Source: Serripes groenlandicus (taxonomy: Eukaryota > Mollusca > Bivalvia > Cardiida > Cardiidae). From it: a stretch of 64,000 nt of DNA. The position numbers and the translations under genes were made by a program. Positions 9,770 to 20,005 of this stretch are shown one piece after another; positions within the stretch are counted from its first letter, which is position 1; every line of letters starts with the position of its first letter. The notes below the pieces were generated by a model. The model had not been told where the DNA came from, did not search any database, and saw only the letters and a program-made list of their open reading frames with translations. Location of the stretch: assembly GCA_031761405.1 (NCBI GenBank), contig JASEVX010000003.1, positions 13,878,973 through 13,942,972 of the forward strand. Direction: 5' to 3'.

Positions 9770-9796
9770 AACAGAATAGAATAGAATAGAATAATT
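9770..9796 (+). repeat. (AGAAT)n microsatellite
   Basis: About five AGAAT/GAATA units. The flanks 9720-10020 hold no recognisable gene; part is dispersed repeat R in reverse near 9870. Confidence 0.8.
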
Positions 9797-10025
9797 TTAT
9801 TTTATCTCTTATTACATGACCAAACTCATGCTCAAAAGAATTGTTTTAGTAAGACAATTCCATTTAGTACCCACAATATAGGGTTTGATGGACAAATAAA
9901 GTTTTTAGAGTAAGAACAACTTGCCTCATCTAGATTTCTGTATGATAATTTGGTATTGAATAAAGGATGTTATGGACCAGGGAATCACATTGTCTCTCAT
10001 ATTCCATCCAGTTTAATTTGAACCC

Positions 10026-10254
10026 TTAACAAATTCCCTCATATGACAGTTCTGCAGCAGATGACTTTGAACATATTTTGTCAAAAAATAGAAAATCTCT
10101 AATATTGAATGGATAACCTATGGCTAAAAGTGGAAAACGTTGTGGCAAAAGGAGAAATTGCTCGTTTTGAGCAATTTCTTCTTTTGTTTCTATGTTTTCA
10201 AAAAGCTGTCTGCTGCTGAGGCATCAGAAAGCGTCTATATGAGGGAAAGGGTAA
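10026..10254 (-). mobile_element. pbM MITE, full copy
   Basis: TTAACAAATTCCCTCATATG left, TATGAGGGAAAGGGTAAC right, hairpin GCTCGTTTTGAGC. The outer CCCTTT is altered to CAAATT at the left. Confidence 0.85.
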
Positions 10255-10375
10255 CACATTCCCTCATCAGACTACTTTGAAGACATCTAGTCAATTATAT
10301 TGCAACTATATATGAAAGTACAGTGAATTTAAGCTAAAACCATTGTGTCAAAAGAAGATCCATATTGCTTGTTAT
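10255..10375 (-). mobile_element. pbM MITE, left fragment
   Basis: CATTCCCTCATCAGACTACT, AACTATATATGAAAGTACAG and TTGTGTCAAAAGAAGATCCA. It stops where a segment with ATACCCCCAGATACATAGTA begins, which resembles the 5' region of a pearl-like element. From 10375 to 10845 nothing else is recognised. Confidence 0.6.
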
Positions 10376-10847
10376 GAACAGTAAACTGAGGCTTCATTAT
10401 ACCCCCAGATACATAGTATATGAGGGCTATATAGGAGTCACGCTTGACGGTTGGCGTGTTGCACTGGAATTATTTTTAAATGAGTTATGGCCCCTTGAAT
10501 TTCTCATACATATGTATATTGTCAGGCACCAACTGGAGGTATTCATCACCTTCAGTGATATTTCTAGTTCTATTAGACACCATGCATATATATCTTTAAT
10601 TTTATGTGAGAACCCATTACATTTCAACAAAATGCAATCGGGTTTCACAGAAAATTAATGAAACTTACCAGGTTATGCAATAATAAGTATATTATGTGTT
10701 GCATTGCCTTGTGAATGCAAGGCTGTATTAGCCAAGTCACATATCTTATGATAAGCTGATATTTATATTTAAAAGTCAATTAGTTACATGTCTTTCAAAC
10801 GAATTATCACAGAATTGGCCTTTTTATATGATAAGCTCAGGTAACAC

Positions 10848-11215
10848 TTAACCATGTTTCCCATACAACTATCCAGCAGCAGACGACTTTGAAAACATCT
10901 AGTTTTATTGGGGTTTTATACAGCTTTCAACAATATTGCAGTTATATCACGGCTAGAAAATGTGCCTTGCCGCCCAAGGACACTCAACCTTGATTATAGT
11001 GCCGCGACTGGGGATCAAACCCGGTCTCAAATTCCAGACGCTAACCACTCGACCACAGTGGATTCCTTTGAAAACATCTAGACAAAGATTTATAAAATCT
11101 CTATAAATGAAAGTATAATTATATTGTATAGGGTGGAAAACATTGTGGCAAAAGGGGAAATTTCTCATTATCCTGCAGATGTGTTAAAAAGCATCTAAAT
11201 AAAGGAAAGGGTTAA
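10848..11215 (-). mobile_element. pbM MITE containing a SINE
   Basis: The left end is TTAACCATGTTTCCCATACA and the right end AATAAAGGAAAGGGTTAA; the core resumes after a family D SINE at 10903-11065. Without the SINE and its duplicated target the MITE would be about 190 bp. Confidence 0.85.
10903..11065 (-). mobile_element. tRNA-derived SINE, family D, with 16-bp target duplication
   Basis: Flanked by CTTTGAAAACATCTAG at 10887-10902 and 11066-11081, a perfect 16-bp direct repeat made from the host MITE. Read on the minus strand: head GTGGTCGAGTGGTTAGCGTC, box B-like GGGTTTGATCCCC, body CAAGGCACATTTTC, tail GTGATATAACTGCAATATTG and TTGAAAGCTGTATAAAAC. This is the best-delimited SINE in the window and gives its true length, 163 bp. 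Confidence 0.9.
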
Positions 11216-11290
11216 CAACATGCAGACAACTTTTGATGCATCTGTGGCAGTCGTTGAGCAATTATTTCTCCTTTTGTCATGATGTTTTCC
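11212..11290 (+). mobile_element. pbM MITE fragment
   Basis: Begins at the shared TTAA; has ATGCAGACAACTTTTGATGC and GAGCAATTATTTCTCCTTTT. Between 11290 and 11870 I see no feature except a short (TA)n at about 11732-11749. Confidence 0.6.
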
Positions 11291-11869
11291 TAGCCATAAT
11301 ATTGCCCCAATTCGAAGAAGATATGCCGCCAGGGTACAAATTTTGTGCTTTGCATATATTGGTCCGTTAGTAGACCAAAGCTTGTCTGATTGATAACTGG
11401 GTAATGATTAGACCTACAAAGGTTGGGCATGACCAGCAGATGACCCCAATTTGAGTTTGAGGTCATCCATTCAAATGTCAAGGTCTCAGTGATTTTGAAC
11501 TAAAAATAAATTGTCCGATTGATCAGAAATTTGCTCCCATTTCGGGTCATGCATATTTTATTCATGCTTCTACTTGTTCCTGAAATGTGACACTCATGGG
11601 GGCATAATTATTATGTTTGACAAACATTTCTTGATAGAGATATAATCAAAATGTTTGCTGCAGGTTTGTTGTATATACATGTGTATGTTAAAGGTTTTGG
11701 TCAATTTACAATGATTATTTGGAGACAGATCTATATATATATATATAGTAGTATGGTAGCAGTTTCATGGTCATTCATTAATTACTTACATAATGAGTGC
11801 AATGAGAACTTCATGGCTTGTAACTCTGTACGAAAACGTTATATCCACTTATTCCTCCCTTATTTTATC

Positions 11870-12005
11870 CGCTAACCCTATGATGTGGGTACTCAATGAG
11901 ATGATTATTTTGGGTTTGGTTGGATAATAAGAGAGATATTATGGGGAAAAGAGCTGTAAACCCCTCCTTATCTGGACCTCTGCTTATGATATACAATAAT
12001 TCTGA
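11870..12005 (+). repeat. Dispersed repeat R
   Basis: CTAACCCTATGATGTGGGTA, AATAAGAGAGATATTATGGG and CTCCTTATCTGGACCTCTG match 60935-61044 closely. Confidence 0.6.
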
Positions 12006-12017
12006 AGCAGATGACGT

Positions 12018-12248
12018 TTAACCCTTTCCCTCATACGACAATTCTTCAGCAGACGACTTTGAACACATTTTGTCAAAAGATAGAAAATCTCTATAACTGA
12101 ATGGATAACCTATGACTAAAAGTGGAAAACATTGTGGCAAAAGGAGAAATTGCTTTTTTTTGAGCAATTTCTTCTTTTGTTACTATGTTTTTAAAAAGCT
12201 GTCTGCTGCAGAGGCATTAGAAAGCGTCTATATCGGGGAAAGGGTTAA
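12018..12248 (-). mobile_element. pbM MITE, full copy
   Basis: TTAA at 12018 and 12245; CCCTTTCCCTCATACGACAA left and TATCGGGGAAAGGG right. The hairpin loop is enlarged (TTGCTTTTTTTTGAGCAA). Confidence 0.9.
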
Positions 12249-12422
12249 AGTCATCAAATATTGAACATTTCAATAAATGAAAGTACTATGAAATAGAGTT
12301 GAAAATATTGTGCCAAGAGGAGTAATAATTCCTCATAAGTGATTTCTCTATTTGTCACAATATATTCAAAAGTCATTGGCTGCAGTTTCATCAAATTGCA
12401 TCCGCATATGTGAAGGGTTAAT
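12249..12422 (-). mobile_element. pbM MITE, left-truncated
   Basis: ATGAAATAGAGTTGAAAATA, AGTAATAATTCCTC and CATATGTGAAGGGTTAA. Confidence 0.65.
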
Positions 12423-12705
12423 AATATAAATGTTACATGAAATAGACTGAATAAGCCAAAAGGATTATCAATAAACAAGAAAGACAACTCTTACTATGTG
12501 GCACTGTATTATATTGTTGTTATGTCCCTTTGCAGTGAAAAGGGGCCTCACAAAGATAGATTTTGTTTATAAGTTTTCAGAACCTTTGCCACATCTGAAA
12601 CAAAATATTTTTTAAAATTGGAAAATGTTCTTAAAACAAGCAAAACTATCAGTTTCTCCCCCAAATTTGTATTTTATCTCAGTCACAAAACTTGTAATTA
12701 AACTG

Positions 12706-14400
12706 GTGCATATTATACAATTATGGACTTTTCAGCTGTTATACATGATGTGATATGCACCAAAAAAATCATTATCGACCGAGGCGATAGCCGAGGTTAA
12801 TAATGATTTTTAGCTCGACTATTCGAAGAATATGAGAGCTATACTACTCACCCTGGCGTCGGCGTCGGCGTCCACGTCACACTTTGGTTAAGGTTTTGCA
12901 TGCAAGTTCTTAAATACTACATGTATTGCATTGAAACTTTCTACAACCCTACCAAACTATCACACCAATGTAGATTATGTCCTGCATTTTATGCAAGTTA
13001 TGGCCCTTTTTTACTTAGAATTTCTGGTTAAAGTTTTGCGTGCAACTAAAGTAAGAGTCCATATCTCAGTATTTACTCGATGCATTGCATTAAAACTTTC
13101 TACAACCCTACCCAACTATCCCACCTGTGTAGATTATCAAGTAAGATAACTCTATCCTGCATTTTATGCAAGTTATGGCCCTTTTTTTACTTAGATATTC
13201 TGGTTAAAGTTTTGCGTGCAACTAAATTAAGAGTCCATATCTCAGTATTTACTTGATGCATTGCATTGAAACTTTTTACAACCCTTCCCAACTATCCCAT
13301 CTGTGTAGATTATCAAGTAGGATAACTCTATCCTGCATTTTATGCAAGTTATGGCCCTTTATTTACTTAGAAATTCTGGTTAAAGTTTTGCGTGCAACTA
13401 AATTAAAAGTCCATATCTCAGTATATACTTGATGCATTGCATTGAACCTTTATACAACCCTACCCAACTATCACATCTATGTAGATTATCAAGTTAGATA
13501 ACTCTATCCTGCATGTTATGCACGTTATGGCACTTTTTTTACTTAGAAATTCTGGTTAAAGTTTTGCATGCAACTAAATTAAGAGTCCATATCTCAGTAT
13601 TTACTTGATGCATTGCATTGAAACTTTTTACAACCCTACCCAACTATCCCACCTGTGTAGATTATCAAGTATGATAACTCTATCCTGCATTTTATGCAAG
13701 TTATGGTCTTTTTGGACTTATAAATTCTGGTTAAAGTTTTGCATGCAACTACATAAAGAGACCATCTCTTAGTAACTACTTGATGCATTGCATTGAAACT
13801 TTACAGCCCTTACCAACCATCACATCTATGTAAACAATCAAGTATGATTACTCTATCGAGCATTTTATGCAAGTTATGGACCTTTTTGGACTTAGAAATT
13901 CTGGTTAAAGTTTTGCAACTACATTTAGAGTGTAATCTCAGTTACAACTTGAAAAATTGTACTGAAACTTTATACAACCTTTCCCAATTGCACAACTATA
14001 AACACAACCAATTAAGATAACTCTATCCTGTATATGGTGCAAATTGTTGTCCTTTTTTTACTTAGAAATTATGGTTAAAGGTTTGCGTGAAACTACATTA
14101 AGAGTCCATATCTTAGTAACTACTTGATGCATTCCATTGAAAGGTTATACAACCCTTTCTAACCATCACACCTATGAAAATAATCATGTTAAATAACACT
14201 ATCCTGCATATAATGCAAATTATCACCCACTAAGAAATTGTGGTTAATGTTTTGCATGCAACTACATTAGAGTCCATTATCTCAGTAACTTAAATAAGCG
14301 GTGGAATAGTCGAGCGCGCTGTCCTCCGACAGCTCTTGTTTGGTACATATCAACATCATGCATAACAGCTGAAAAGCCCATAACTGTTTTATTATATAAC
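12706..14400. mobile_element. Palindromic MITE interrupted by H3
   Basis: The left arm (about 12706-12767) has TTATGGACTTTTCAGCTGTT and GATATGCACCA; the right arm (14340-14400) has TGGTACATATCAACATCATG and AACAGCTGAAAAGCCCATAA, its inverted counterpart. An inner palindrome AATCATTAT...ATAATGATT surrounds ACCGAGGCGATAGCCGAGGT. Removing 12811-14339 restores a fold-back of about 165 bp, so H3 is a later insertion in its T-run. Confidence 0.7.
12811..14339 (+). mobile_element. Helentron/pearl-like element H3, eight-unit core
   Basis: A perfect 12-bp subterminal inverted repeat GCTCGACTATTC (12813-12824) / GAATAGTCGAGC (14304-14315). A (GGCGTC)n-like stretch follows the left end. The core repeats GGTTAAAGTTTTGCGTGCAA at about 13026, 13202, 13379, 13554, 13731 and beyond, a period of about 176 bp. 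The 3' end is the hairpin CTGTC-CTCC-GACAG (14319-14332) followed by CTCTTGTT. ORFs 12931-13149 and 13793-14020 are shadows of the repeat. Confidence 0.72.
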
Positions 14401-14424
14401 TCTCAATTTATCATATTGTCATGA

Positions 14425-15085
14425 CTGACTGACTGTTGTCAGGATAAATGGACCAGTAGTACTGGTAACTTACCCAGGAAACGCCATGATATAACTGGTG
14501 TCAGGATAAATGGACCAGTAGTACTGGTAACTTACCCAGGAAACGCCATGATATAACTGGTGTCAGGATAAATGGACCAGTAGTACTGGTAATTTACCCA
14601 GGAAACACCATGATATAACTGTTGTCAGGATAAATAGACCAGTAGTACTGGTAATTTACCCAGGAAACACCATGATACAACTGTTGTCAGGATAAATAGA
14701 CCAGTAGTACTGGTAACTTACCCAGGAAACACCATGATATAACTGTTGTCAGGATAAATGGACCAGTAGTACTGGTAATTTACCCAGGAAACACCATGAT
14801 ATAACTGTTGTCAGGATAAATAGACCAGTAGTACTGGTAGTTTACCCAGGAAACGCCGTGATATAACTGAAAAATTGTTGAAAGCTCAGGGTTGCAGGTT
14901 TAGCATAACTACTGACTGACTGGTGTCAGGATAGATGGACCAGTAGTACTGGTAACTTACCCAGGAAACGCCGTGATATAACTGGTGTCAGGATAGATGG
15001 ACCAGTAGTACTGGTAACTTACCCAGGAAACGCCATGATATAACTGTTGTCAGGATAATTGGACCAGTAGTACTGGTAACTTAAT
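14425..15085 (+). repeat. 62-bp satellite made of a SINE body
   Basis: About ten units of GTGTCAGGATAAATGGACCA, GTAGTACTGGTAACTTACCC, AGGAAACGCCATGATATAAC. The unit is exactly the 3' body of family B SINEs (compare 57930-57990). Near 14868-14925 the array is interrupted by the SINE continuation GAAAAATTGTTGAAAGC and the internal GGGTTGCAGGTTTAGC. Confidence 0.92.
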
Positions 15086-15202
15086 TACATAAATTGTATG
15101 TAATTGGGTAAATAGAAATATTTAAGTTTACTTTAAAGTAACAAGTAAACCTTAGGACAATCTGTTTCAATTAAAAGTAGAATTTATGGCTATATATATA
15201 TA

Positions 15203-15315
15203 GTTGAAAGCATTCTGAAAAAAGGAGAAATTCGCTATCATGGGCAATTTCCCGTTTTGCCACAGTTGTCGGTGGCAAATGTATCAAACTTTGTCTGCAT
15301 ATGGGCAAGGGTTAA
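15203..15315 (-). mobile_element. pbM MITE, left-truncated
   Basis: GTTGAAAGCATTCTGAAAAA, CTATCATGGGCAATTTC and CATATGGGCAAGGGTTAA. Confidence 0.65.
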
Positions 15316-15484
15316 CTCCCTTTCGCACATGCAGATGCATCTGCAGTAGGTGACTTTTGAAAATATTGTGGCAAAAATAGAAATTGCTTATTTCTCATTA
15401 ATTATACTTTTATTTATAGAGATTTTCTGTCCTTTCTGCTGAGATGTTTTGCTGCAGATTTGTTGTATGTTGGAAAGGGTTTAA
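15312..15484 (+). mobile_element. pbM MITE
   Basis: Shares TTAA 15312-15315 with the previous copy; CTCCCTTTCGCACATGCAGA left and TGTATGTTGGAAAGGGTTTAA right. The right half of the hairpin is reduced. From 15485 to 15765 only a short (TG)n at about 15719-15731 is seen. Confidence 0.75.
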
Positions 15485-15765
15485 CAAGGGCCTGTGACAC
15501 AGCTGTCATAAAGATCAATACAAAGTATATTGTACAACAATTTGAGTCGCAGTTAGGTGAAACTCAATCTCCCTGCATCTGCAAACAGTATACATTCTGC
15601 TAATCAAACTTGTACATTTGCACAGACATGCCCGAGTCTTAACTGTTACACTAAATTTTGAATAAAATTCTAATGATCGAAAACAGAAAACTTCATAAAT
15701 GGTTATAGAGGTATAATGTGTGTGTGTGTGACAAATCCTGGATTAATTAAGCACCTTTTACCCAG

Positions 15766-15959
15766 TTAACATTTTCCCACATACAACAAATCTGCAGCAG
15801 ATGACTTTGAAAACATAGTGACAAAAACATGAAAAATCTCCATAAAAGACAGATTAATTGTTAAATAAGTTGAAAACATTATGGCAAAAGGCGTAATTGC
15901 GAATCATGAGTCGTCTGCTGCTATTGCGTCAAATTGCGTCTGCAGGGAGAAAGGGTTAA
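15766..15959 (-). mobile_element. pbM MITE
   Basis: TTAACATTTTCCCACATACA left and GGAGAAAGGGTTAA right, with both inner arms; the central hairpin has lost its right arm. Confidence 0.8.
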
Positions 15960-16002
15960 CCAATAACTATTTAGGTTTTGTAAACATTCCCATGCTGTTG
16001 AG

Positions 16003-16219
16003 TATTTCCCACATACATACACTTTCTGCATGATATGCCTCTGCAGCAGAAGACTTATGAAACATTGTGGGCAAAAGGAGAAATCGCTTATCATGAGCAA
16101 TTTCTCTTTTGCCATGATATATTAACTCTATTAAGTGATCCGCTTTCATTTACAGAGTTTTCCATATTTTTGCCTAAATGTTTTCAAAGTCGTCTGCTGC
16201 AGATTTGTTGCATGTTAAA
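16003..16219 (+). mobile_element. pbM MITE
   Basis: TATTTCCCACATACATACAC left; hairpin CGCTTATCATGAGCAATTTC; right GATTTGTTGCATGTTAA. Confidence 0.8.
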
Positions 16220-16300
16220 CCTTTCACTGTTGGATACAATGTCTGACGCCTTTGCAGCAGACATCTTTTGAAAACCTTGTTTGAAGAGGAAAACTTAATT
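16215..16300 (+). mobile_element. pbM MITE left fragment
   Basis: TTAAACCTTTCACTGTTGGA, GTCTGACGCCTTTGCAGCAG and ATCTTTTGAAAACCTTG. Confidence 0.65.
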
Positions 16301-16327
16301 GTTTACGATTTATGCTTTTCCTACAGT

Positions 16328-16496
16328 GTTCGTGGTCGAGTGGTTAGTGTCGGGGATTTGAAACCGGGTATCCCGGGTTTGATACCCAGTCTAGTCTAGT
16401 ACTGGTTTGTTTACCAAGTGATCATGAATAAGTGAACTGTCACCGTGATATAACTGAAATAATGTTGAAAACAGTGTAAAACCTCAATAAAACAAA
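16328..16496 (+). mobile_element. tRNA-derived SINE, family D, full length
   Basis: Head GTGGTCGAGTGGTTAGTGTC, box B-like GGGTTTGATACCC, body CTAGTACTGGTTTGTTTACC, tail GTGATATAACTGAAATAATG, TTGAAAACAGTGTAAAACCT and CAATAAAACAAA. The opposite-strand copy at 10903 confirms the limits. Confidence 0.85.
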
Positions 16497-16556
16497 TTCC
16501 TACAGTGTTTTCAACTTTCACATTATTATGAGCTCTGTCTAGGATTTTACTCATAC

Positions 16557-16580
16557 GTATAACCCTTTCCCTCATACAGT
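16557..16580 (-). mobile_element. pbM MITE left end with following insert
   Basis: TATAACCCTTTCCCTCATAC is a normal pbM terminus. The expected CGACAATTCTGCAGCAG arm is missing; an unrelated segment follows to about 16785, after which the pbM core AAAATCTCCATAATTGAATG resumes. Confidence 0.75.
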
Positions 16581-16704
16581 TCACTTTTAAGAACTCATAA
16601 CATATATTGATGTGAACAAAACAAGCTTTTGTTCCGTATACAGCTTATTTAAACCAACAAATTGTTCCCAGATTTTGAATGAAAATTGTAATTCCATTTT
16701 CCAG

Positions 16705-16782
16705 ATATTACCATTTATTCCTTGGGATATTTCAAAGCAATGGTGCACAGGATTGGTATATTGTCAACCTTCGGTACCAAAG
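16705..16782 (+). pseudogene. Exon-like segment captured inside a MITE
   Basis: A pyrimidine-rich acceptor (TTCCATTTTCCAG ending at 16704), 26 open codons ILPFIPWDISKQWCTGLVYC... and a donor GTAGGA at 16783. The segment replaces the inner left arm of a pbM copy. More than one frame is open, so the coding frame is uncertain. I do not recognise the protein. It may be a transduplicated host exon with flanking intron, or chance. Confidence 0.35.
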
Positions 16783-16785
16783 GTA

Positions 16786-17267
16786 GGAAAATCTCCATAA
16801 TTGAATGGATAATCTATGACAAAAAGTGGAAAACATTGTGGCAAAAGGAGAAATTGCACGTTTTGTGCAATTTCTTCTTTTGTCACTATGTTTTCAAAAA
16901 GCCATCTGCTGCAGACGACTTTTAACGTATTTTGTCAAAACATAGAAAATCTCTATAATTGAATGGATAAACTATGACAAAAAGTGGAAAACATTGTGGC
17001 AAAAGGAGAAATTGCACGTTTTGTGCAATTTCTTCTTTTGTCACTATGTTTTCAAAAAGCCATCTGCTGCAGACGACTTTTAACGTATTTTGTCAAAACA
17101 TAGAAAATCTCCATAATTGAATGGATAACCTATGACAAAAAGTGGAAAACATTGTGGCAAAAGGAGAAATTGCACGTTTTGTGCAATTTCTTCTTTTGTC
17201 ACTATGTTTTCAAAAAGCCGTCTGCTGCAGAGGCGTGAGAAAGCGTCTTTATGAGGGAAAGGGTTAA
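16786..17267 (-). repeat. Tandem trimer of the pbM core, 158-bp period
   Basis: The pbM core is repeated head to tail: CATCTGCTGCAGACGACTTT recurs at 16903 and 17061 (158 bp apart) and a third unit ends in a normal terminus (GAGGGAAAGGGTTAA at 17253-17267). All three have the GCACGTTTTGTGC hairpin and are nearly identical, so amplification is recent. Unit joints fall exactly in the palindromic CTGCTGCAG-ACGAC arm. Confidence 0.92.
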
Positions 17268-17598
17268 GGCCTACAGGAAGCAGAAATTGAACATGGGTAA
17301 TATGCTGAAAGCCTATTAAATGCGATCAATGAAATAAATTAATTACTGAGAATAAACAAAAGCAGGAGACCATTCAAATCCATCAAATTGTTACCATATA
17401 CCCGAAAACTTAGAAAAGTTGAAAGGGAAAATAAAAATATATAGTGGGAAAGGGAGAAATAGTGGGTCAATTTTCACAAGTTTCTTAATGGGATATGATG
17501 GCCTCTGATGTCAACTGTGTCGGTTAGCCCCTTATAACATAACAAGTGATAAAAGGACAGAACAAGTTTGAAGTAGTTCTTATCTTTACATGGCCTAT

Positions 17599-17815
17599 TT
17601 ACCCTTTCCCGCATACAACAAATCTGCAGCAAACAACTATGAAAACTTCCAGGCAAAAATATGGAAAATCTCCATAAATGAAAGTGGAATCGTTAGAAAG
17701 AGCTGAAATCATTGTGGCAAAAGGAGAAATTGCTAATCATGAGCAGTTTTTCTTTTGCCATTATGTTTTCCAACGTCGTCTGCTGCAGAGGCGTCAGAAA
17801 GTGTCAGGTTAAATC
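17599..17815 (-). mobile_element. pbM MITE
   Basis: TTACCCTTTCCCGCATACAA left; CTAATCATGAGCAG hairpin; CGTCTGCTGCAGAGGCGTCA and GTGTCAGGTTAA at the right, lacking GGGAAAGGG. Confidence 0.8.
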
Positions 17816-17867
17816 TTTTCCTGATGAAGCCAGTATAACATTTTACAGTTATGCAGCAGGTGTAATT

Positions 17868-18053
17868 AAAAACTTTCCCACATACAACAAATCTGCAGCA
17901 GCCGACTTTGAACACATCCAGATAAATTTCTTGATAAATTTAAGTGCAATAATTGAATAGAGTTAAAAAACAGTTTGAGCAATTTCTACTTTTGTCACCA
18001 TGTTTTCAAAAAGCCGTCTGCTGCAGAGGCGTCTATATGAGGGAAAGGGTTAA
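17868..18053 (-). mobile_element. pbM MITE, core-deleted
   Basis: AACTTTCCCACATACAACAA left; TATGAGGGAAAGGGTTAA right; the left arm of the hairpin is missing. A family-like fragment (GAGCAATTTCTATATTTTTG) follows to about 18120. Confidence 0.8.
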
Positions 18054-18337
18054 GACTTTAATATAGTGATGTAAATGCTCATTTTGAGCAATTTCTATAT
18101 TTTTGGCAATGTTTTCAAAATTTAATCAAACTTAAAATTGCACTTGCAGTTATTACAAATTTTACTGAAGTGGTTTTCAAAGAACATAAAAAATGTTTGA
18201 AGCAGTTTCTTATCTTGTTGAGGTCCCTTTATTTGTTAGTACTTTGTAAAGTTTGTTTACACTGTAGTCTCATCCTTCTCTTTCTATATACCTGTGTCAA
18301 TATAATTGGACTGGGTCAGGTAGAAAATGGGGGTCTT

Positions 18338-18425
18338 GACTGTTTCCCACAGACAACAAATCTGCAGCAGACAACTTGGTTAACATATCTAACTAAAAAT
18401 ACGAAAGATCTCCCAAAATGAAGGA
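18338..18425 (-). mobile_element. pbM MITE left fragment
   Basis: TGTTTCCCACAGACAACAAA and CTGCAGCAGACAACTTGG, then decays. Confidence 0.65.
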
Positions 18426-18432
18426 GTCTTTA

Positions 18433-18670
18433 TTAACCCTTTCCCACATATAGACGCTTTCTGACGCCTCTGCAGCAGACGACTTTTTGAAAACATTGTG
18501 AATTGGTTTGAATTGCTTTTAAATATGTCTGCTGCTGATTGGTCAAAATGTATCTTTAAGTGGGAAAGGGGTTCATAACATTGTGCAAAAGGAAAGAGAC
18601 TGCTCACGATGAGCAATTTCTCCTTTTGCCACAATGTTTTCAAAGTTTGTGTGCTTCAAATGCATCTGCG
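18433..18670 (+). mobile_element. Two short pbM derivatives
   Basis: A compact copy 18433-18573 has both ends (TTAACCCTTTCCCACATATA and GTGGGAAAGGGG) but a deleted core. A second core follows (TGCTCACGATGAGCAATTTC at about 18600-18620) up to the next TTAA. Confidence 0.7.
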
Positions 18671-18900
18671 TTAACCCTTTCCCTCATATAGACGCTTTCT
18701 GACGCCTCTGCAGCAGATGGCTTTTTGAAAACATAATGACAAAAGAAGAAATTGCACAAAACGTGCATCTTCTCCTTTTGCCACAATGTTTTCCACTTTT
18801 TGTCATAGGTTATCCATTCAATTATGGAGATTTTCCATGTTTTGACAAAATACATTCAAAGTCGTCTGCTGCAGATTTGTCGTATGAGGGAAAGGGTTAA
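18671..18900 (+). mobile_element. pbM MITE, full copy
   Basis: TTAA at both ends; CCCTTTCCCTCATATAGACG left; CGTATGAGGGAAAGGG right. The hairpin begins GCACAAAACGTGC, the matched GCAC/GTGC variant, with one arm changed beyond it. Confidence 0.92.
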
Positions 18901-18968
18901 CACATCTGTAGAAAAGATTTGAGATTTTGTGGCCTGTCTGGAGTTATCTGCTAAGACAATGTAAAGGA

Positions 18969-19200
18969 TTAACCCTTTCCCTCGTATAGACGCTTTCTGA
19001 TGCCTCTGCAGCAGACGGCTATTTGAAAACATAGTGACAAAAGAAGAAATTGCTCAAAACAAGCAATTTCTCCTTTTGCCACAATGTTTTCCACTTTCAG
19101 TCATACTGTTATCCATTCAACTATATAAACAAATTATTTTTTTGACAAATTATGTTCAAAGTCGTCTGCTGCAGAATTGTCGTATGAGGGAAAGGGTTAA
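18969..19200 (+). mobile_element. pbM MITE, full copy
   Basis: TTAA 18969 and 19197; CCCTTTCCCTCGTATAGACG; hairpin GCTCAAAACAAGC; right end perfect. Confidence 0.92.
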
Positions 19201-19441
19201 CCCTAGACTCCCACTTACAGACGAATGTTGACGACTCTGCAACAGACAACAACAGACAACTTTTGAATAATTTGTCAAAAGGAGAAATTTCTCAAGATTG
19301 AGCAATTTTCCATTTGCCACAATGTTTTTCTTCTCTATTCAATAGTTAACCAACCTGTCACTTATGGAGATTTCCCATATTTTTGTCTAAATATCTAGAT
19401 ATTTTCGTCTGCAGAATTTGCTATATTTGGAAAAGGGTTAA
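19197..19441 (+). mobile_element. pbM MITE, back to back
   Basis: Shares TTAA 19197-19200 with its neighbour, giving GGGTTAACCC at the joint. CTCCCACTTACAGACG left and TTTGGAAAAGGGTTAA right; more diverged than its neighbour. Confidence 0.85.
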
Positions 19442-20005
19442 TTTGTCTTAACCTTTGTTTAGTGTCAAAATTCCCTGTTTTCACCATGTATTGTTTTAAC
19501 TCCTGATCTTTATCTAACAACGAGACTTTTTCATTGATATAGACTAAACATAGTCAGGCATTGATCATTGTACAAAACTATTGGGGACTCTATAGAGTTA
19601 CAGAACATGTCCGTTCATTGTGTACCGTAGAATAATGGTTGATTTAGAAAGTGAACACAACTTGTTCCGTACAATACCAATTTATTGTAAAGTGTTGGAG
19701 TCAGTTGGGAGAGTGGCATGAATTGGATAATGTGAATTGGATATTATCCGTGAACTTGATTTTTTGCTCTTGATAGGATACGATACTATAGAATATATTA
19801 TTGGTTCAAAACCGAAATGACAATTTATTAAGTAAGGTAGGAAAAGTATTATTAGATACAGGTTCATATTTCATGGCCGTAAATCCAAGCTATTTCTACC
19901 TCGAAGCATTATGTTGTGGGTACTGTCGAAACAATCGTCCCTGTGTTACTGATCAGACAATTAGTTTGATGATACATTTTTTGAGCCTCGCTAAAAGTAC
20001 TCTTG

